From Myxococcales bacterium (GTDB lineage Bacteria > Myxococcota_A > Polyangia > Polyangiales > Ga0077539), in NCBI GenBank assembly GCA_016793325.1, contig JAEUKI010000094.1, positions 186,001-250,000 on the forward strand: DNA of 64,000 bases, read 5' to 3'. The notes beneath the pieces are model-generated. The model was not told the origin of the DNA. It searched no databases and worked only from the letters and a program-made list of their open reading frames with translations. Within the stretch, counting starts at the first letter, position 1. Every line of letters starts with the position of its first letter. Position numbers and translations under genes: made by a program. Of this stretch, positions 16,898 through 25,781 are shown piece by piece.

Positions 16898-17062
16898 GGG
16901 TGTGGATCGTAGCGCCCGCGGGGCGCGGCAGCGTTGGAGTTTCGAGGTTTCGCGGTTTCGCGGCGGCGGTGAATCAGGGAGACGTTCGCCGTACGGTCGG
17001 GCTTTCTTTCTGGGGGCGCCTGCGGCAAAGTTGTCCCGAGCGAAGAGGGCACTGACGGTTTC

Positions 17063-18988
17063 ATGGGAGACGAGACGACGACGCGGCGCGCGGCCGAGCG
17101 CTTCTCCCGACCACCCAATGACCGCAGCATTCGCTTGTGCGCGTGCGTGCACGAAGATGACGCGGTGGTTCTTGCGGCGCTCTCGTTCGACGGGTTTCTC
17201 GTGACGACGTGCGCGGCCAAGGAGCTGGCGACGACGGCGTCGACGCGCGGCGCCGAGGTGCTCCTCGTCGACGCGGATGTGCCCGATACGCTCGCCGCGG
17301 TCGCGCGGATTCGTCGGTCCGACTCGGTTCTGTCGACGTTGCCGATCGTGCTCGTGGGCATCCCGGGCGCGTCGCTGCGGACGGGGCTCGACGCGGTCGA
17401 AGCGGGCGGAGACGCATTTTTTCCTCGGCCCATTGATGCGGGAGATCTCGCGGCGCGGCTGCGTTCGCTCGTCGAGCTGCCCGCGTCCGACAGCGGCGCG
17501 GGGCGGCCCTCGGTCCTGCCCGAGCCCGAGCTCCGCGAGTCGACGGCGATTCGGATTCCATCGACGCCTCCGCCGAGCGGAAGTCGATCGCGATTGCAGA
17601 GCGAGCCGCCGTTGCCTGCGTCGATCGCGCCGCCGATGGGCGTGCTCGACTCGAGGCCGCCGCCCGCGCCGCCCGCGCTCTCGCCAGGTCTCACCGAAGT
17701 GCTGCGCGCTGCGGTCCAACGGGTCGGCGGCGACGGTGAGCTCTTGCTTCCGACGCTCGAAGACGACGCGGTCGACGAGCTCGTTCCCTCCGAGCTCCTC
17801 GAGCCGCTCGAAGCGCCCGCGGACGCCCTCGGCGAAGACGCCCTCGCCGTGGGAACGCAGAGCACCCCCGCAGGATGGAGCGGCGGTCAACCCGCGCGCC
17901 GATCGTCGCGCACGATGATGGCCGTGTCGCCCTCGTCCTCGCGCGCGACCTCCGCGGGCACACCCTCGATCACGCCGCTGTCGATCAACGGCGACGCGAG
18001 GCTCACGGGCGCGCTCGGGCGCTTCGGCGCAGGCGCGCTCCTCGGCGCGGCGTCGCGCGTTCGCGCCACGGGGTTGCTCGTGTTGCGCTCGGGGCCCGAC
18101 AGCGAGTTTTCGCTCTCGCTCACGAGCGGTCACTTGCTCGCGATCGCCTCGCGACGCGCGGGCGACGAAGTGGGGCCCTTGCTCGCGCGGCTCGGCGCGA
18201 TCCCTCGCGAGGCCGCGCGGTTCGCGATGGTCCCGCTCGACGCGGGGATCCGAGCCGCAGCGCCCCTCGCGGCGCGTGGATATCTCGCGGCCGATGCGCT
18301 CGCGCTCGCGCTCGGCTCCGCGGCGCGAGAGCTCGTGTTCGACCTCTTGTCTCTGCCCGAGCTCTCGTGGGAGATGAACTCGCTCGAGACCGCGACAGAG
18401 ATCCCCCTCGCGCCCCGCGCGCTCGACGCGCTGCTCTTGCTCGCGGCGCGCGCGAGGATCGAGCCCGAAGACGCGTTCGCGGCGCTCGGCGGCGACGAGG
18501 CAACGCTCTCGCTCCGCGCCGACGCGTCGATCCCGAAGGCGCTGCAGCTCCTCGGGCAAGAGCGCGAAGCGATCGAGCTCGCGCGAGGCGGAGCGCGATC
18601 GTCGTCGGTGAAGGGCGCGTTCGGCGTCGGAGTGTTTCCTGCGATTCTCGCGCTCGCGTGGCTCGGGATGCTGCGCGTCGAGGGGCCGGCGTCCGCGATG
18701 TCCGAGCCCGAGCCCGCGATCGCCGACGAGCGCGCGCGCGTACGAGCGCTCGTCGAAGCCGCGCAGCGCAGAGACCTCTTCGCGCTGTTGGGCGTGAGCG
18801 AGTGGAGCACGCGCGCGTCGGCGCGAGAGGTCCTCGCGGCGCGACGAGCCGAGGTCGACGGATTGGCGCAGCGGCACCCGCACGCCGATTTTTCCGTGGT
18901 TCACGCGGCGATGACCGAGCTCGCGACGCTCGTCGACGACGCCGAGTCGTGGAAGCGCTTCGTCGACGCGCTGAGAACGCGCAGCTGA
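17063..18988 (+). CDS. Receiver-like and DUF4388-like protein with J-like C-terminus
   Basis: 641 residues, cytoplasmic. Residues about 22-140 resemble a response-regulator receiver: LLVDADVP holds the acidic position, and LPIVLVGIP and FFPRPIDAGDL fit the switch and lysine regions, although the lysine is replaced (FFPRPI). A Pro/Ser-rich disordered linker (about 145-300) follows. Then comes a DUF4388 (PATAN)-like region (about 315-480, starting LTGALGRFGAGALLG and including LTSGHLLAIASR). The end (about 565-641) looks like a degenerate J-domain: DLFALLGVSEWSTRASAREV without an HPD motif. Such combinations are typical of myxobacterial signalling proteins. The exact role is unknown. Confidence 0.75.
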   Translation: MGDETTTRRAAERFSRPPNDRSIRLCACVHEDDAVVLAALSFDGFLVTTCAAKELATTASTRGAEVLLVDADVPDTLAAVARIRRSDSVLSTLPIVLVGIPGASLRTGLDAVEAGGDAFFPRPIDAGDLAARLRSLVELPASDSGAGRPSVLPEPELRESTAIRIPSTPPPSGSRSRLQSEPPLPASIAPPMGVLDSRPPPAPPALSPGLTEVLRAAVQRVGGDGELLLPTLEDDAVDELVPSELLEPLEAPADALGEDALAVGTQSTPAGWSGGQPARRSSRTMMAVSPSSSRATSAGTPSITPLSINGDARLTGALGRFGAGALLGAASRVRATGLLVLRSGPDSEFSLSLTSGHLLAIASRRAGDEVGPLLARLGAIPREAARFAMVPLDAGIRAAAPLAARGYLAADALALALGSAARELVFDLLSLPELSWEMNSLETATEIPLAPRALDALLLLAARARIEPEDAFAALGGDEATLSLRADASIPKALQLLGQEREAIELARGGARSSSVKGAFGVGVFPAILALAWLGMLRVEGPASAMSEPEPAIADERARVRALVEAAQRRDLFALLGVSEWSTRASAREVLAARRAEVDGLAQRHPHADFSVVHAAMTELATLVDDAESWKRFVDALRTRS

Positions 18989-19200
18989 ATCGCAGCTCGT
19001 TCGCCGCGGCTCGGCTCGCTGTCCCTCGACGATGCTCGCCTGAGGCGCGGTACAAACTGCCGGCGCGCACGATCACGGTCTCCACAAACGTGCGAACCCC
19101 GCGGCAAGGGTGATACGGTCCGCTCCGTAGCAAACGTGAGCGCGCGTCGCGACCGATGTTCGCGCGACGCGGAGCACACCCAAACGCGAGGTCTTCGGTC

Positions 19201-20016
19201 ATGGCGTTCGATCCAGGTGGTGGCGGTCAGGGCGGTGGGTGGAATCCCGGTGGAAATCCTCCAGGCGCTGGCGGTCCTTGGGGCCAGCCACAGCCCGGCG
19301 CCCCGCAGCAGCCTCAACAGCCGCAGCAAGGCGGCGCGTGGGGACAGCAGCCACAACAGCCACAACCGCAACAGCCGCAGCAGGGCGGGTGGGGGCAACC
19401 GCAGCAGCCAGCGCCCGGCGCTCCGCCTCCGGGTGGTGCGTGGGGTCAGCCGCAGCAGCCAGGCGCGCCCGCGCCCGGTGCTGGCTTCGGCCAACCGGCG
19501 GGACAACCCGCGTTCGGACAGCCTGCGCCTCAGCCGGGCTTCGGTCAGCCCGCGGGACAACCCGGATTCGGTCAGCCAGCGCCGCAGCAACAAGCGGGCT
19601 GGGGGCAACAAGCAGGAAACGCCTTCGGACAAGCGGCCAATCAGCTCGCGCCCGTGGGCGCGCCCGGTGGGCCAGCGCCGACCAACCCGTGGATCCCAGG
19701 GATCGTGTCGTTCTTCTTTCCGGGCCTCGGCTTGCTGATGCTCAAGGACAAGAACCGCAGCAAGCTCGCGGGCGCGATCTTCGGCGGATACATCGCCGCC
19801 AACATCCTGATTTGGCTGCTTTCGTTCATCTTCATCGGGATCCTCGAGCTCTACTTCTTCGGCACGATCGTCAGCCTGTTGCGCCTCGTGGTGTGGGCGG
19901 CGTTCGGCCCCGGCTCGATGATCTTCACCCACGACGAGACGGTGAAGGCGTACCCACACCTCGGGCAGCCCATCTTCTTCAAGAACCCGGTGAAGATCCC
20001 ACCGTCCCTCCAGTGA
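19201..20016 (+). CDS. Pro/Gln/Gly-rich membrane protein of unknown function
   Basis: 271 residues. Residues 1-155 are low complexity, built of Gln-Pro-Gly repeats such as GFGQPAGQP and WGQQPQQP. They lead to a hydrophobic part (about 160-235) with two or three transmembrane segments (PWIPGIVSFFFPGLGLLML and two more hydrophobic runs), then a short hydrophilic tail. The C-terminal half resembles small membrane proteins that carry a long disordered N-terminal region. Role unknown; the repeats could mediate clustering or protein contacts. The start is ATG 19201. It precedes the cNMP-domain gene by 73 bases, so the two may be co-transcribed. Confidence 0.75.
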   Translation: MAFDPGGGGQGGGWNPGGNPPGAGGPWGQPQPGAPQQPQQPQQGGAWGQQPQQPQPQQPQQGGWGQPQQPAPGAPPPGGAWGQPQQPGAPAPGAGFGQPAGQPAFGQPAPQPGFGQPAGQPGFGQPAPQQQAGWGQQAGNAFGQAANQLAPVGAPGGPAPTNPWIPGIVSFFFPGLGLLMLKDKNRSKLAGAIFGGYIAANILIWLLSFIFIGILELYFFGTIVSLLRLVVWAAFGPGSMIFTHDETVKAYPHLGQPIFFKNPVKIPPSLQ

Positions 20017-20089
20017 CGAGTTCGGCGGGGAGCACACAAAAGTAGTGCGAGTTGTTGGGGGGAGTGCAGTACGATGCGCTATCGCTGCG

Positions 20090-21892
20090 ATGGCCGACTC
20101 GCGCACGATTCCTCCGCCGGACTTCGACGACGACGATCCCGCAGGGCAAGCCGCGTGGGAGATCGCGACGGCTGAAACCCTGCGCGCGCGCGGTGACCTC
20201 GCCGACGCCGCGAGCTGGTACCGCCGCGCCGCCAACCATTTGATGGAGGCCGGCGACGACGAGCGCGCGATCGAAGTGGCCAAGCTCGCCGCCGAGCTCG
20301 TCGCGCTCGAGTCCGCGGTGCGCCCCGCCTCCGAGCGAACGGCGAGCAAAGCGCCGCCCGCGGTGGTCGCGTCGGTCAGCCCGAGCGCCGCCTCGGCCAC
20401 GCCCGCCGCGAAGCCGGACCCCGCGAAAGCCAAAGCGCCCGAGCCCGCGCCGGGGAGCGCCGCCGCGAAGATCTTCGGCCCCGGCGGCGTCACCAAACCC
20501 ACAGGACAAATCCCGGCGCCCGGCGCTGCCGCCAACGCGAGCGCGAGCGCGAACAACGCCGCGACGAAGAGCGTGTTTCCGACGCAGTCGCCCGCGCAGC
20601 CGCCGCCGCACAAGCCCACGATTTCAAGTTCGCCCGGCCAGCCTGCGCAGAGCTCGCTCCCGAAGCCCACCGGCGCGCACCCTCGTCCCGCGAGCGTCGC
20701 GCCTCCGCCAGCGACGCGCACGACAGTGCAGACCCCGTCGCTCGGGACGCCGAGCGCGCGTCCGCCGGTCCCCGGTCCTGCGCCGCGCGTTCCGGGCCCC
20801 GCGCGATCGCTCACGCCGCAGCCGCAACAAGCAGTGCGCCCCTCGGCGTACGCCGCGCCCGCATCGCCCGCGGCGCGCAACGTCGCGATCCCACCGCCCG
20901 CCGCGACGGTCGAGCCGCAGAGAGCGCCGCCCCCCGACGGCGGTGACACGTCGGTGATTTCGCTGGGCGCGATCGCGTCGCCCATCGCGTCGCTGCTCGA
21001 CGAAGCGGTCGCCAACCTCGAGCCGGTGCAAGACGCGTCGAGCCCTGCGCCCGTCGCCAAGCGCCCGTTGTCGTTTCTGCCGCAGCGCGCGGCGGAGAGC
21101 GAGTCGATCGCCGCGAGGCTCTCGGCGCTCCCGCTCTTCAGCGATTTGCCTGCGGATTCTCTGAGGCAACTGTCGCGGCAGCTCATCACCGAGTCGCGCA
21201 GCGCTGATGAAAACGTGTGCGAGTCGGGCGCGCCCGAGGGGCCGCTCTACGTGATCTTGTCGGGCAGCGCGTGGGTGGGCGTCGCCGGGCGCGCGTCGCC
21301 GCTCGCGGTGCTCACCGCGGGAGACTTCGTCGGCGAAGTCGCGGCGCTCTACGGCGGCCCTCGCACGGCGACGGTCGTCGCGCGCGAACCCATGGAGCTC
21401 GTCGGCGTCTCGCCTTCGGTGCTTCGCGCGATGGCCAGGGATTTTCCTGCGTTTCGCGAGTCGCTGATCGAGTCGGTGCGAGAGCGCATGACCGAGTCGC
21501 TGCCGCACATCGCGACCTCGCTGCGGAGGCTCACGGACGAGGCGCGCAAGGCCATCATGGCCGCGAGCGAGTTCGTCGAGCTCGCCGAGGGCGCGGAGAT
21601 GATGGTCGAAGGCGAGCCCGCGCCCGCGCTCTTCATCGTGGCCGCTGGCGAGGCCGAGTGCTTCGGCGGCGAGCTCGGCGTGAGCAAAGCGGTCCGCGCC
21701 CGCGTCGGCGAGATCGTCGGCGCCTCCAGCGTCATCACAGGAACGCCGTCCGGCGTGAGCGCCCGCGCCGCACGAACGCTCCTCGCCGCGAAGATCTCGC
21801 GCGACCAAGTGCGCGAGCTGCTCAAGACGATCCCCTCGATCGCGGACCTGCTCGAAGACGTCGCGGCCCCCGGGCGCGGCGTCGTGTGCTGA
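20090..21892 (+). CDS. Cyclic-nucleotide-binding-domain protein with TPR-like N-terminus
   Basis: 600 residues, cytoplasmic. Residues about 20-75 look like TPR helices (LADAASWYRRAANHLMEAGD). A long Pro/Ala/Ser-rich linker (about 85-330) follows. A cyclic-nucleotide-binding-type domain is at about 345-475, with FSDLPADSLRQLSR, GPLYVILSGSAWV and GDFVGEVAALYGGPRTATVVA. The last resembles the phosphate-binding cassette GE(x)ALx...RxAxV, so ligand binding is possible. A second, more degenerate copy (about 490-600) has ALFIVAAGEAECF but no clear cassette. No kinase or DNA-binding domain is seen, so it may act by protein contact. The start is ATG 20090 (MADSRT). Confidence 0.78.
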   Translation: MADSRTIPPPDFDDDDPAGQAAWEIATAETLRARGDLADAASWYRRAANHLMEAGDDERAIEVAKLAAELVALESAVRPASERTASKAPPAVVASVSPSAASATPAAKPDPAKAKAPEPAPGSAAAKIFGPGGVTKPTGQIPAPGAAANASASANNAATKSVFPTQSPAQPPPHKPTISSSPGQPAQSSLPKPTGAHPRPASVAPPPATRTTVQTPSLGTPSARPPVPGPAPRVPGPARSLTPQPQQAVRPSAYAAPASPAARNVAIPPPAATVEPQRAPPPDGGDTSVISLGAIASPIASLLDEAVANLEPVQDASSPAPVAKRPLSFLPQRAAESESIAARLSALPLFSDLPADSLRQLSRQLITESRSADENVCESGAPEGPLYVILSGSAWVGVAGRASPLAVLTAGDFVGEVAALYGGPRTATVVAREPMELVGVSPSVLRAMARDFPAFRESLIESVRERMTESLPHIATSLRRLTDEARKAIMAASEFVELAEGAEMMVEGEPAPALFIVAAGEAECFGGELGVSKAVRARVGEIVGASSVITGTPSGVSARAARTLLAAKISRDQVRELLKTIPSIADLLEDVAAPGRGVVC

Positions 21893-21904
21893 GAGGGCTT
21901 CGCT

Positions 21905-22468
21905 TCAACGCCTCGCGATCGCTGCGCCGAGCGCGACCAGCGCGAGCGCGAAGATCACGCGTTGAATCCTCCGCAACCGCGGCGCGTGCTCGGCGACGAA
22001 CACGGGAGTCTCCTGCTTTTTTTCAGGCGGATCGACTCTTCCATCCGTTCCATCCGTCCCGTCCGTCCCGTCCGTCCCGTCCTCGCGCTCGGTGCTCGCT
22101 CGCTCCGGCTGCAGCACGGTGACCTTCGCGACGCGACGCACGCGTCGGTCGAGGGCGCGCTGCATGAGCACGAGCAAGATCCCGCTCGCGAGCTCGATCC
22201 AAAACGCGCGCGAGCCGATGAGCGCGCTCGTCTTTCGCGAAGGGCCGAGCAACACGAGGACGAAGCCCGCGCCCACCCCCGCGAACATCCACGGCTCGCA
22301 CACCGCGCGGAGCAGCTTCTTGCTCGCGAGCACGAGCGCGGCGCGCGCGTTCGGGTCACGCTCGTTGTCCGCGGCGCTCGCGACGCGCGTAAGGGCGAGC
22401 GCTCCGCCGAGCCACAAGGACACGCCGAGCAAGTGCACAACGAGGGCGAACTGCCGCAACCACGTCAT
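21905..22468 (-). CDS. Membrane protein, CopD/HemJ-like style, with Gly-Thr-Asp coding repeat
   Basis: 187 residues with four predicted transmembrane segments: about 6-25 (starting FALVVHLLGVSLWLGGALAL), 60-80, 88-108 and 165-185. The HLLGVSLWLGG start resembles CopD-like and HemJ-like families, but the histidine pattern is not enough to assign one. A cytoplasmic or periplasmic loop contains DGTDGTDGTDGTDG, produced by a 9-bp tandem repeat (22041-22080). ATG 22468 (MTWLRQF) was chosen over an upstream in-frame start at 22561. It ends 12 bases after the convergent cNMP-domain gene. Function unknown. Confidence 0.7.
   Translation of the reverse strand: MTWLRQFALVVHLLGVSLWLGGALALTRVASAADNERDPNARAALVLASKKLLRAVCEPWMFAGVGAGFVLVLLGPSRKTSALIGSRAFWIELASGILLVLMQRALDRRVRRVAKVTVLQPERASTEREDGTDGTDGTDGTDGRVDPPEKKQETPVFVAEHAPRLRRIQRVIFALALVALGAAIARR
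22041..22080. repeat. 9-bp tandem repeat, four copies, coding
   Basis: Four copies of CCRTCCGTY (22041-22049, 22050-22058, 22059-22067, 22068-22076) and a partial fifth. On the minus strand it encodes Gly-Thr-Asp repeats in a loop of the membrane protein. Because the unit is a multiple of three, copy-number change would keep the frame. Confidence 0.75.
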
Positions 22469-22575
22469 CGCTCGACTGCCGGAGTGCACACAGAGCACGG
22501 CAGCGCGGCCATGGTCAAACCCTTGCCCAATCGAAAGGTCGCCGCGTACGGTCGGCCGCACGCCGCACGACCGTC

Positions 22576-23835
22576 ATGACGCGCTCGAACCGACCGATCG
22601 AAGCCAATCTCCCGCACGACGCCTCGCGCGGCGAGGGCGAGCGCGCGCCCGACGGGAGCTCTCGTGAGCGGTCCGAACCCATCGCGCGATCACCAGTGTT
22701 TTCTCGACGGAATGCGCTCTCGCTGGGGGTCGCGTCGCTGGCGTCGCTGCCGACGATCGGGTGCAGCGGACGAGGGCGATCGACGGTGACGTTCGGCGTG
22801 CTCGCAGCGAAGACCGGCGCGCGAAGCGTGTGGGGCAACGATTTGTTGCGCGGGATCGAGCTCGCGATCGAGCGCGCAAACGCGCGCGGCGGGCTGCACG
22901 GACGAAGGGTGAGGCTCGCGATCACCGACGGTCGGAGCCGCGACGAGCAAGCAGCGACGTTTGCCAAACAGCTGTGCGAGCGCGAAGACTCGGTCGTCGT
23001 GTTCGGCGAGCTCGGCTCGGCGGCGTCCGAGCGCGCGGCCAACGCGTGCGCAGAGAAGTCGGTTCCGTTCGTGGCGGTGGGCTCGACGGCGAGGGACGTC
23101 TCGCGCGCCAACGAGTTCGCGTTTCGCGTCGCGCCGACGGACATCGAGCACGCGCTCGCGCTCGCGAAGTACACGCGACAGACGCTGCAGAAGCGCCGCG
23201 TCGCGGTGCTGTATCGACGCAACTCCGTGCTGCAGCTGCAGCTCGCCGACGCGTTCGCAGAGGCCATGCGGCGCAACGGCGGCGACGTGCTCGTGCGCGA
23301 GACGTTCTCCGACGTCGACACGGACGTGGTGGCGTTGGCGAACCAGCTCCGTGGAGCGAATCCCGAGGTGGTGTTCGTTCCGACGCTCGCGGCGGACGGG
23401 GCGCGCGTCGCGCTCGCGCTGCGCAACGCGCGCGTGACGGGGCAGCTGCTCGCGACCGATGGATGGCGCAGCGAGGCTGTCTTTGCAGTGGGCGCAGAAG
23501 CGGTCACGGGCGCGATCGTGACCGACGCGTTCGCGCCCACCGCCCCGCGACCGGCGACGGAGGCCTTCGTCCAAGTGTTTCGCGAGCGATTTCGCGCGGA
23601 GCCCGGGACGTTTGCGGCGCTCGGGTTCGACGCCGCGCGGTGGGTTCTGTCGGTGGCGACCCGCGTTCCTTCGCTGGAGTCGCGGCCGATGCGCGACGCG
23701 ATGGCGGGCTCGCAGTTCGACGACGGCGCCACGGGCCCGCTCACGGTCGACGCGCGACGAATGCTCACACGGCCCGTTCAATTGCTGCGCATCGAGCGCG
23801 ATCGCTTCACCTACGTGGACGCGGTCGCGCCGTAG
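22576..23835 (+). CDS. Periplasmic substrate-binding protein, branched-chain amino acid ABC type
   Basis: 419 residues of the Leu/Ile/Val-binding-protein-like fold (Peripla_BP_6). A twin-arginine-like leader SRRNALSLG (43-51) leads to TIGC (C63), which suggests a Tat-exported lipoprotein. The mature part has FGVLAAKTGARSVWGNDLLRGIELAIE (about 73-99) as in the family, then GSTARD, VAVLYRRNSVLQLQLADAF, and ALGFDAARWV. It would bind a small molecule, but no permease or ATPase gene is nearby, so it could instead work as a sensor component. The last 29 bases overlap the convergent cupredoxin gene. The long hydrophilic N-terminal part before the leader is unusual; an internal start near the leader is possible. 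Confidence 0.85.
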   Translation: MTRSNRPIEANLPHDASRGEGERAPDGSSRERSEPIARSPVFSRRNALSLGVASLASLPTIGCSGRGRSTVTFGVLAAKTGARSVWGNDLLRGIELAIERANARGGLHGRRVRLAITDGRSRDEQAATFAKQLCEREDSVVVFGELGSAASERAANACAEKSVPFVAVGSTARDVSRANEFAFRVAPTDIEHALALAKYTRQTLQKRRVAVLYRRNSVLQLQLADAFAEAMRRNGGDVLVRETFSDVDTDVVALANQLRGANPEVVFVPTLAADGARVALALRNARVTGQLLATDGWRSEAVFAVGAEAVTGAIVTDAFAPTAPRPATEAFVQVFRERFRAEPGTFAALGFDAARWVLSVATRVPSLESRPMRDAMAGSQFDDGATGPLTVDARRMLTRPVQLLRIERDRFTYVDAVAP

Positions 23836-24274
23836 CAGGCGCGCGCGTCGCCGGCGTTCGCGCAGCAGGAGCGCCCGCGTCCGCAACGGCCGGCGTCGCG
23901 GCAGCGCGAGGGCGCACCACAATTCGACCGCGGAGCATGTTCATCCAGCACTGAAACGGGTGCTCGCCCACGGTGAGCGCCGGCAGCTCGACCACCACCG
24001 GCTGATTCGTCGGCAACATCCGCCGCAGATTGAACGTAGGAAACACGACCTCGCGCGAGCACGGGCTGTAGTCCCGTCGCACGAAGCGCAGCCGGAGCAC
24101 TTCTCCTTCGGTGGCCTCGATCACGTTTGGCGTGTAGCGACCGTCGACGACGATCTCGACCTCGCGCGCCTCGGGGACCGCGGGCTGCGCCCACGCGGGA
24201 AGTGAAGCGAGCGAAAAGGCGCTCAACGAAGCGAGCGCGGCGAGCGAAAATGTTCGGCGAGTCGGTGCGTGCAT
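23807..24274 (-). CDS. Cupredoxin-like periplasmic protein
   Basis: 155 residues. A Tat-like leader TRRTFSLAALA (5-15) precedes a signal peptide that ends PAWA. The domain (about 38-120) is a cupredoxin of the Cupredoxin_1 type, with YSPCSREVVFPTFNL (C72) and the loop GEHPFQCWMNMLRG (C109, M111, M113), so copper could be held by Cys and Met residues. A Pro/Ala/Arg-rich tail (about 122-155) follows. It would act in the periplasm in copper handling or electron transfer. It is 1.5 kb from the copper-type operon starting at 25782, although on the other strand. It overlaps the convergent binding-protein gene by 29 bases. Confidence 0.82.
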   Translation of the reverse strand: MHAPTRRTFSLAALASLSAFSLASLPAWAQPAVPEAREVEIVVDGRYTPNVIEATEGEVLRLRFVRRDYSPCSREVVFPTFNLRRMLPTNQPVVVELPALTVGEHPFQCWMNMLRGRIVVRPRAAATPAVADAGAPAARTPATRAPATARPRPRR

Positions 24275-24355
24275 GGTGGGTCCGTGACTGGGGATAGCAG
24301 CGAACGGGCGATGCGTGACAGACGGAGCGACACGAGGGCGTATTCGCCAGGGCGC

Positions 24356-25135
24356 TCACTTCGCTTGCGCGAGCGCCCTTTGCGCCTTGCGTTGCATCCT
24401 CGCGCGAATGCTCTCGGCCACGGCCGTCGCCTTCTTCGCGAGCGCTGCTCCGAACGCCTTCTCGCGTTCGAGCACAGCGAGCGCGGGCTCACCGATGGAC
24501 TCGAGCGCGATCTTCGCGGCCGCTGCGGCGCTGCCTCCGCCCTCTTTCGTCTCTGCGAGGATCGGAACCAGCGCCGTCACGTGCCGCTCGGTGTCTCCGT
24601 CCTGCGCCCAGAGCGCCCAGTGCGCGTGCGCGCGCTCCCAAGGAGGACCGTTGCTCACCCGCTCTTCGAGCGCGGCCTTCGCGCCGACCGCCTTCGGTCC
24701 CATCGCGAAGAGCGCCTCGTACGCGCCCTTCGCCGCGTACATCGACTGCTCGACGTGGAGCAAGCTCGTCAGCGTGCGGAGCGCGCGCGCGTCACCCGCG
24801 CCGCACGCCCCGAGCGCTTCGCACAAGTGGTGCACTTCCATTCCGTAGAACCACCGAGGATTGTCGGCGCGCTCTCGATCGATCGCCGCGATCAAGGGCT
24901 CGATCGCGCGCGGGGACGGGCAGTACGTGAGCGCTCGGAGCGCTGTTTCGCGAACGTCTTCGTCTGCGAGCAGCCCAATGAGCGCGTCGAACGCCTCTTC
25001 GGGCAGCGGCGCAGACTCGGCGCTCTCGACGATCGCGTCGATCGCTTCGGTGCGCGCGTCGGCGTCGAGGGCGGGGTTCACAGCCGCAGCGAGGTGCGCA
25101 GCGAGCGCGGCGTCGGGCTTCGGGGTCTCTGCCAT
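24356..25135 (-). CDS. HEAT-repeat-like protein
   Basis: 259 residues, soluble and all-helical in appearance, with repeated helical pairs resembling HEAT/PBS-lyase repeats: EAFDALIGLLADEDVRETAL, AIEPLIAAIDRER and ALVPILAETKEGG. These would form a protein-contact scaffold. No catalytic motif or signal peptide. ATG 25135 (MAETPKPD) is used rather than the earlier in-frame start at 25174. It sits in a run of three minus-strand genes with a small membrane protein upstream and the cupredoxin downstream. Partner unknown. Confidence 0.75.
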   Translation of the reverse strand: MAETPKPDAALAAHLAAAVNPALDADARTEAIDAIVESAESAPLPEEAFDALIGLLADEDVRETALRALTYCPSPRAIEPLIAAIDRERADNPRWFYGMEVHHLCEALGACGAGDARALRTLTSLLHVEQSMYAAKGAYEALFAMGPKAVGAKAALEERVSNGPPWERAHAHWALWAQDGDTERHVTALVPILAETKEGGGSAAAAAKIALESIGEPALAVLEREKAFGAALAKKATAVAESIRARMQRKAQRALAQAK

Positions 25136-25267
25136 GATGCGCAGAGGGTCACACGCCGAACTCACGGAGCCCAATTGTCGACGACCCGGTTCGCGATCTC
25201 GTTGTCCATGATCCGCGTTTCACGAGGAGATTCACGGATCGATCGAGCACCTTCGCAACACGAGCCC

Positions 25268-25543
25268 TCACCCGTCGCGCCCCACGAAGCGCCGCCACAG
25301 CGCGCTCGGGACCTTGCGCCAGCCCTGCTCTTTGACCGCGGTCCACACGGGCTTTCCGAGCAGGGCGACGCCGATCCAGAAGAGCACTTCGGCGACGAGG
25401 GCCGAGCCACCCGACAACGCCGCCGCGCGCGCCGTGGCGCCGAGCGCGAGCGGCGCGCCGAGCACCACGAGCCACAGCAGAAACGACAGCGCTACGAAGA
25501 CGACACCGACGCGCGTGAGAAAGAGCTCCATGACTGGGTGCAT
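25268..25543 (-). CDS. Small membrane protein, transporter-suffix-domain type
   Basis: 91 residues with two transmembrane segments (about 8-32 and 44-62). The layout VGVVFVALSFLLWLVVLGAP, then a short loop, then ALVAEVLFWIGVALLGKPVW resembles small proteins annotated as transporter suffix domain, whose biochemical role is not established. The start could be the first ATG (25543) or the second (residue 5). No operon partner is evident; the next gene downstream is the HEAT-repeat protein, 132 bases away. Confidence 0.7.
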   Translation of the reverse strand: MHPVMELFLTRVGVVFVALSFLLWLVVLGAPLALGATARAAALSGGSALVAEVLFWIGVALLGKPVWTAVKEQGWRKVPSALWRRFVGRDG

Positions 25544-25781
25544 CGAGCGTAGGGCTCGCGCTCGATCGGGCCCAGTCGCGTCGCGACAAGCGGCGGTGTA
25601 GGTCGTACCAACCGTGGTTGCACAGGCACGGGCCGCAAGCGGGGCTCGCCCTGGGCGCGTCGACGCTGCGTACCGTCGAACGCGTCGCGCTTCGACGAGC
25701 GACGGCGACCTCGCGGCGACTTCACGCGATCCCGCGACGCAGCTCCGTCACAGAACGCGCGATCACTGCTAGCAGCCCGCT

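Noticed and set aside
16898..18904. N-terminal extension of the DUF362 reading frame
   Set aside because: The frame is open, but the extension is antisense to the receiver/DUF4388 gene and reads as low-complexity Arg/Ala sequence. The family start is at MKPVARPRV (16897).
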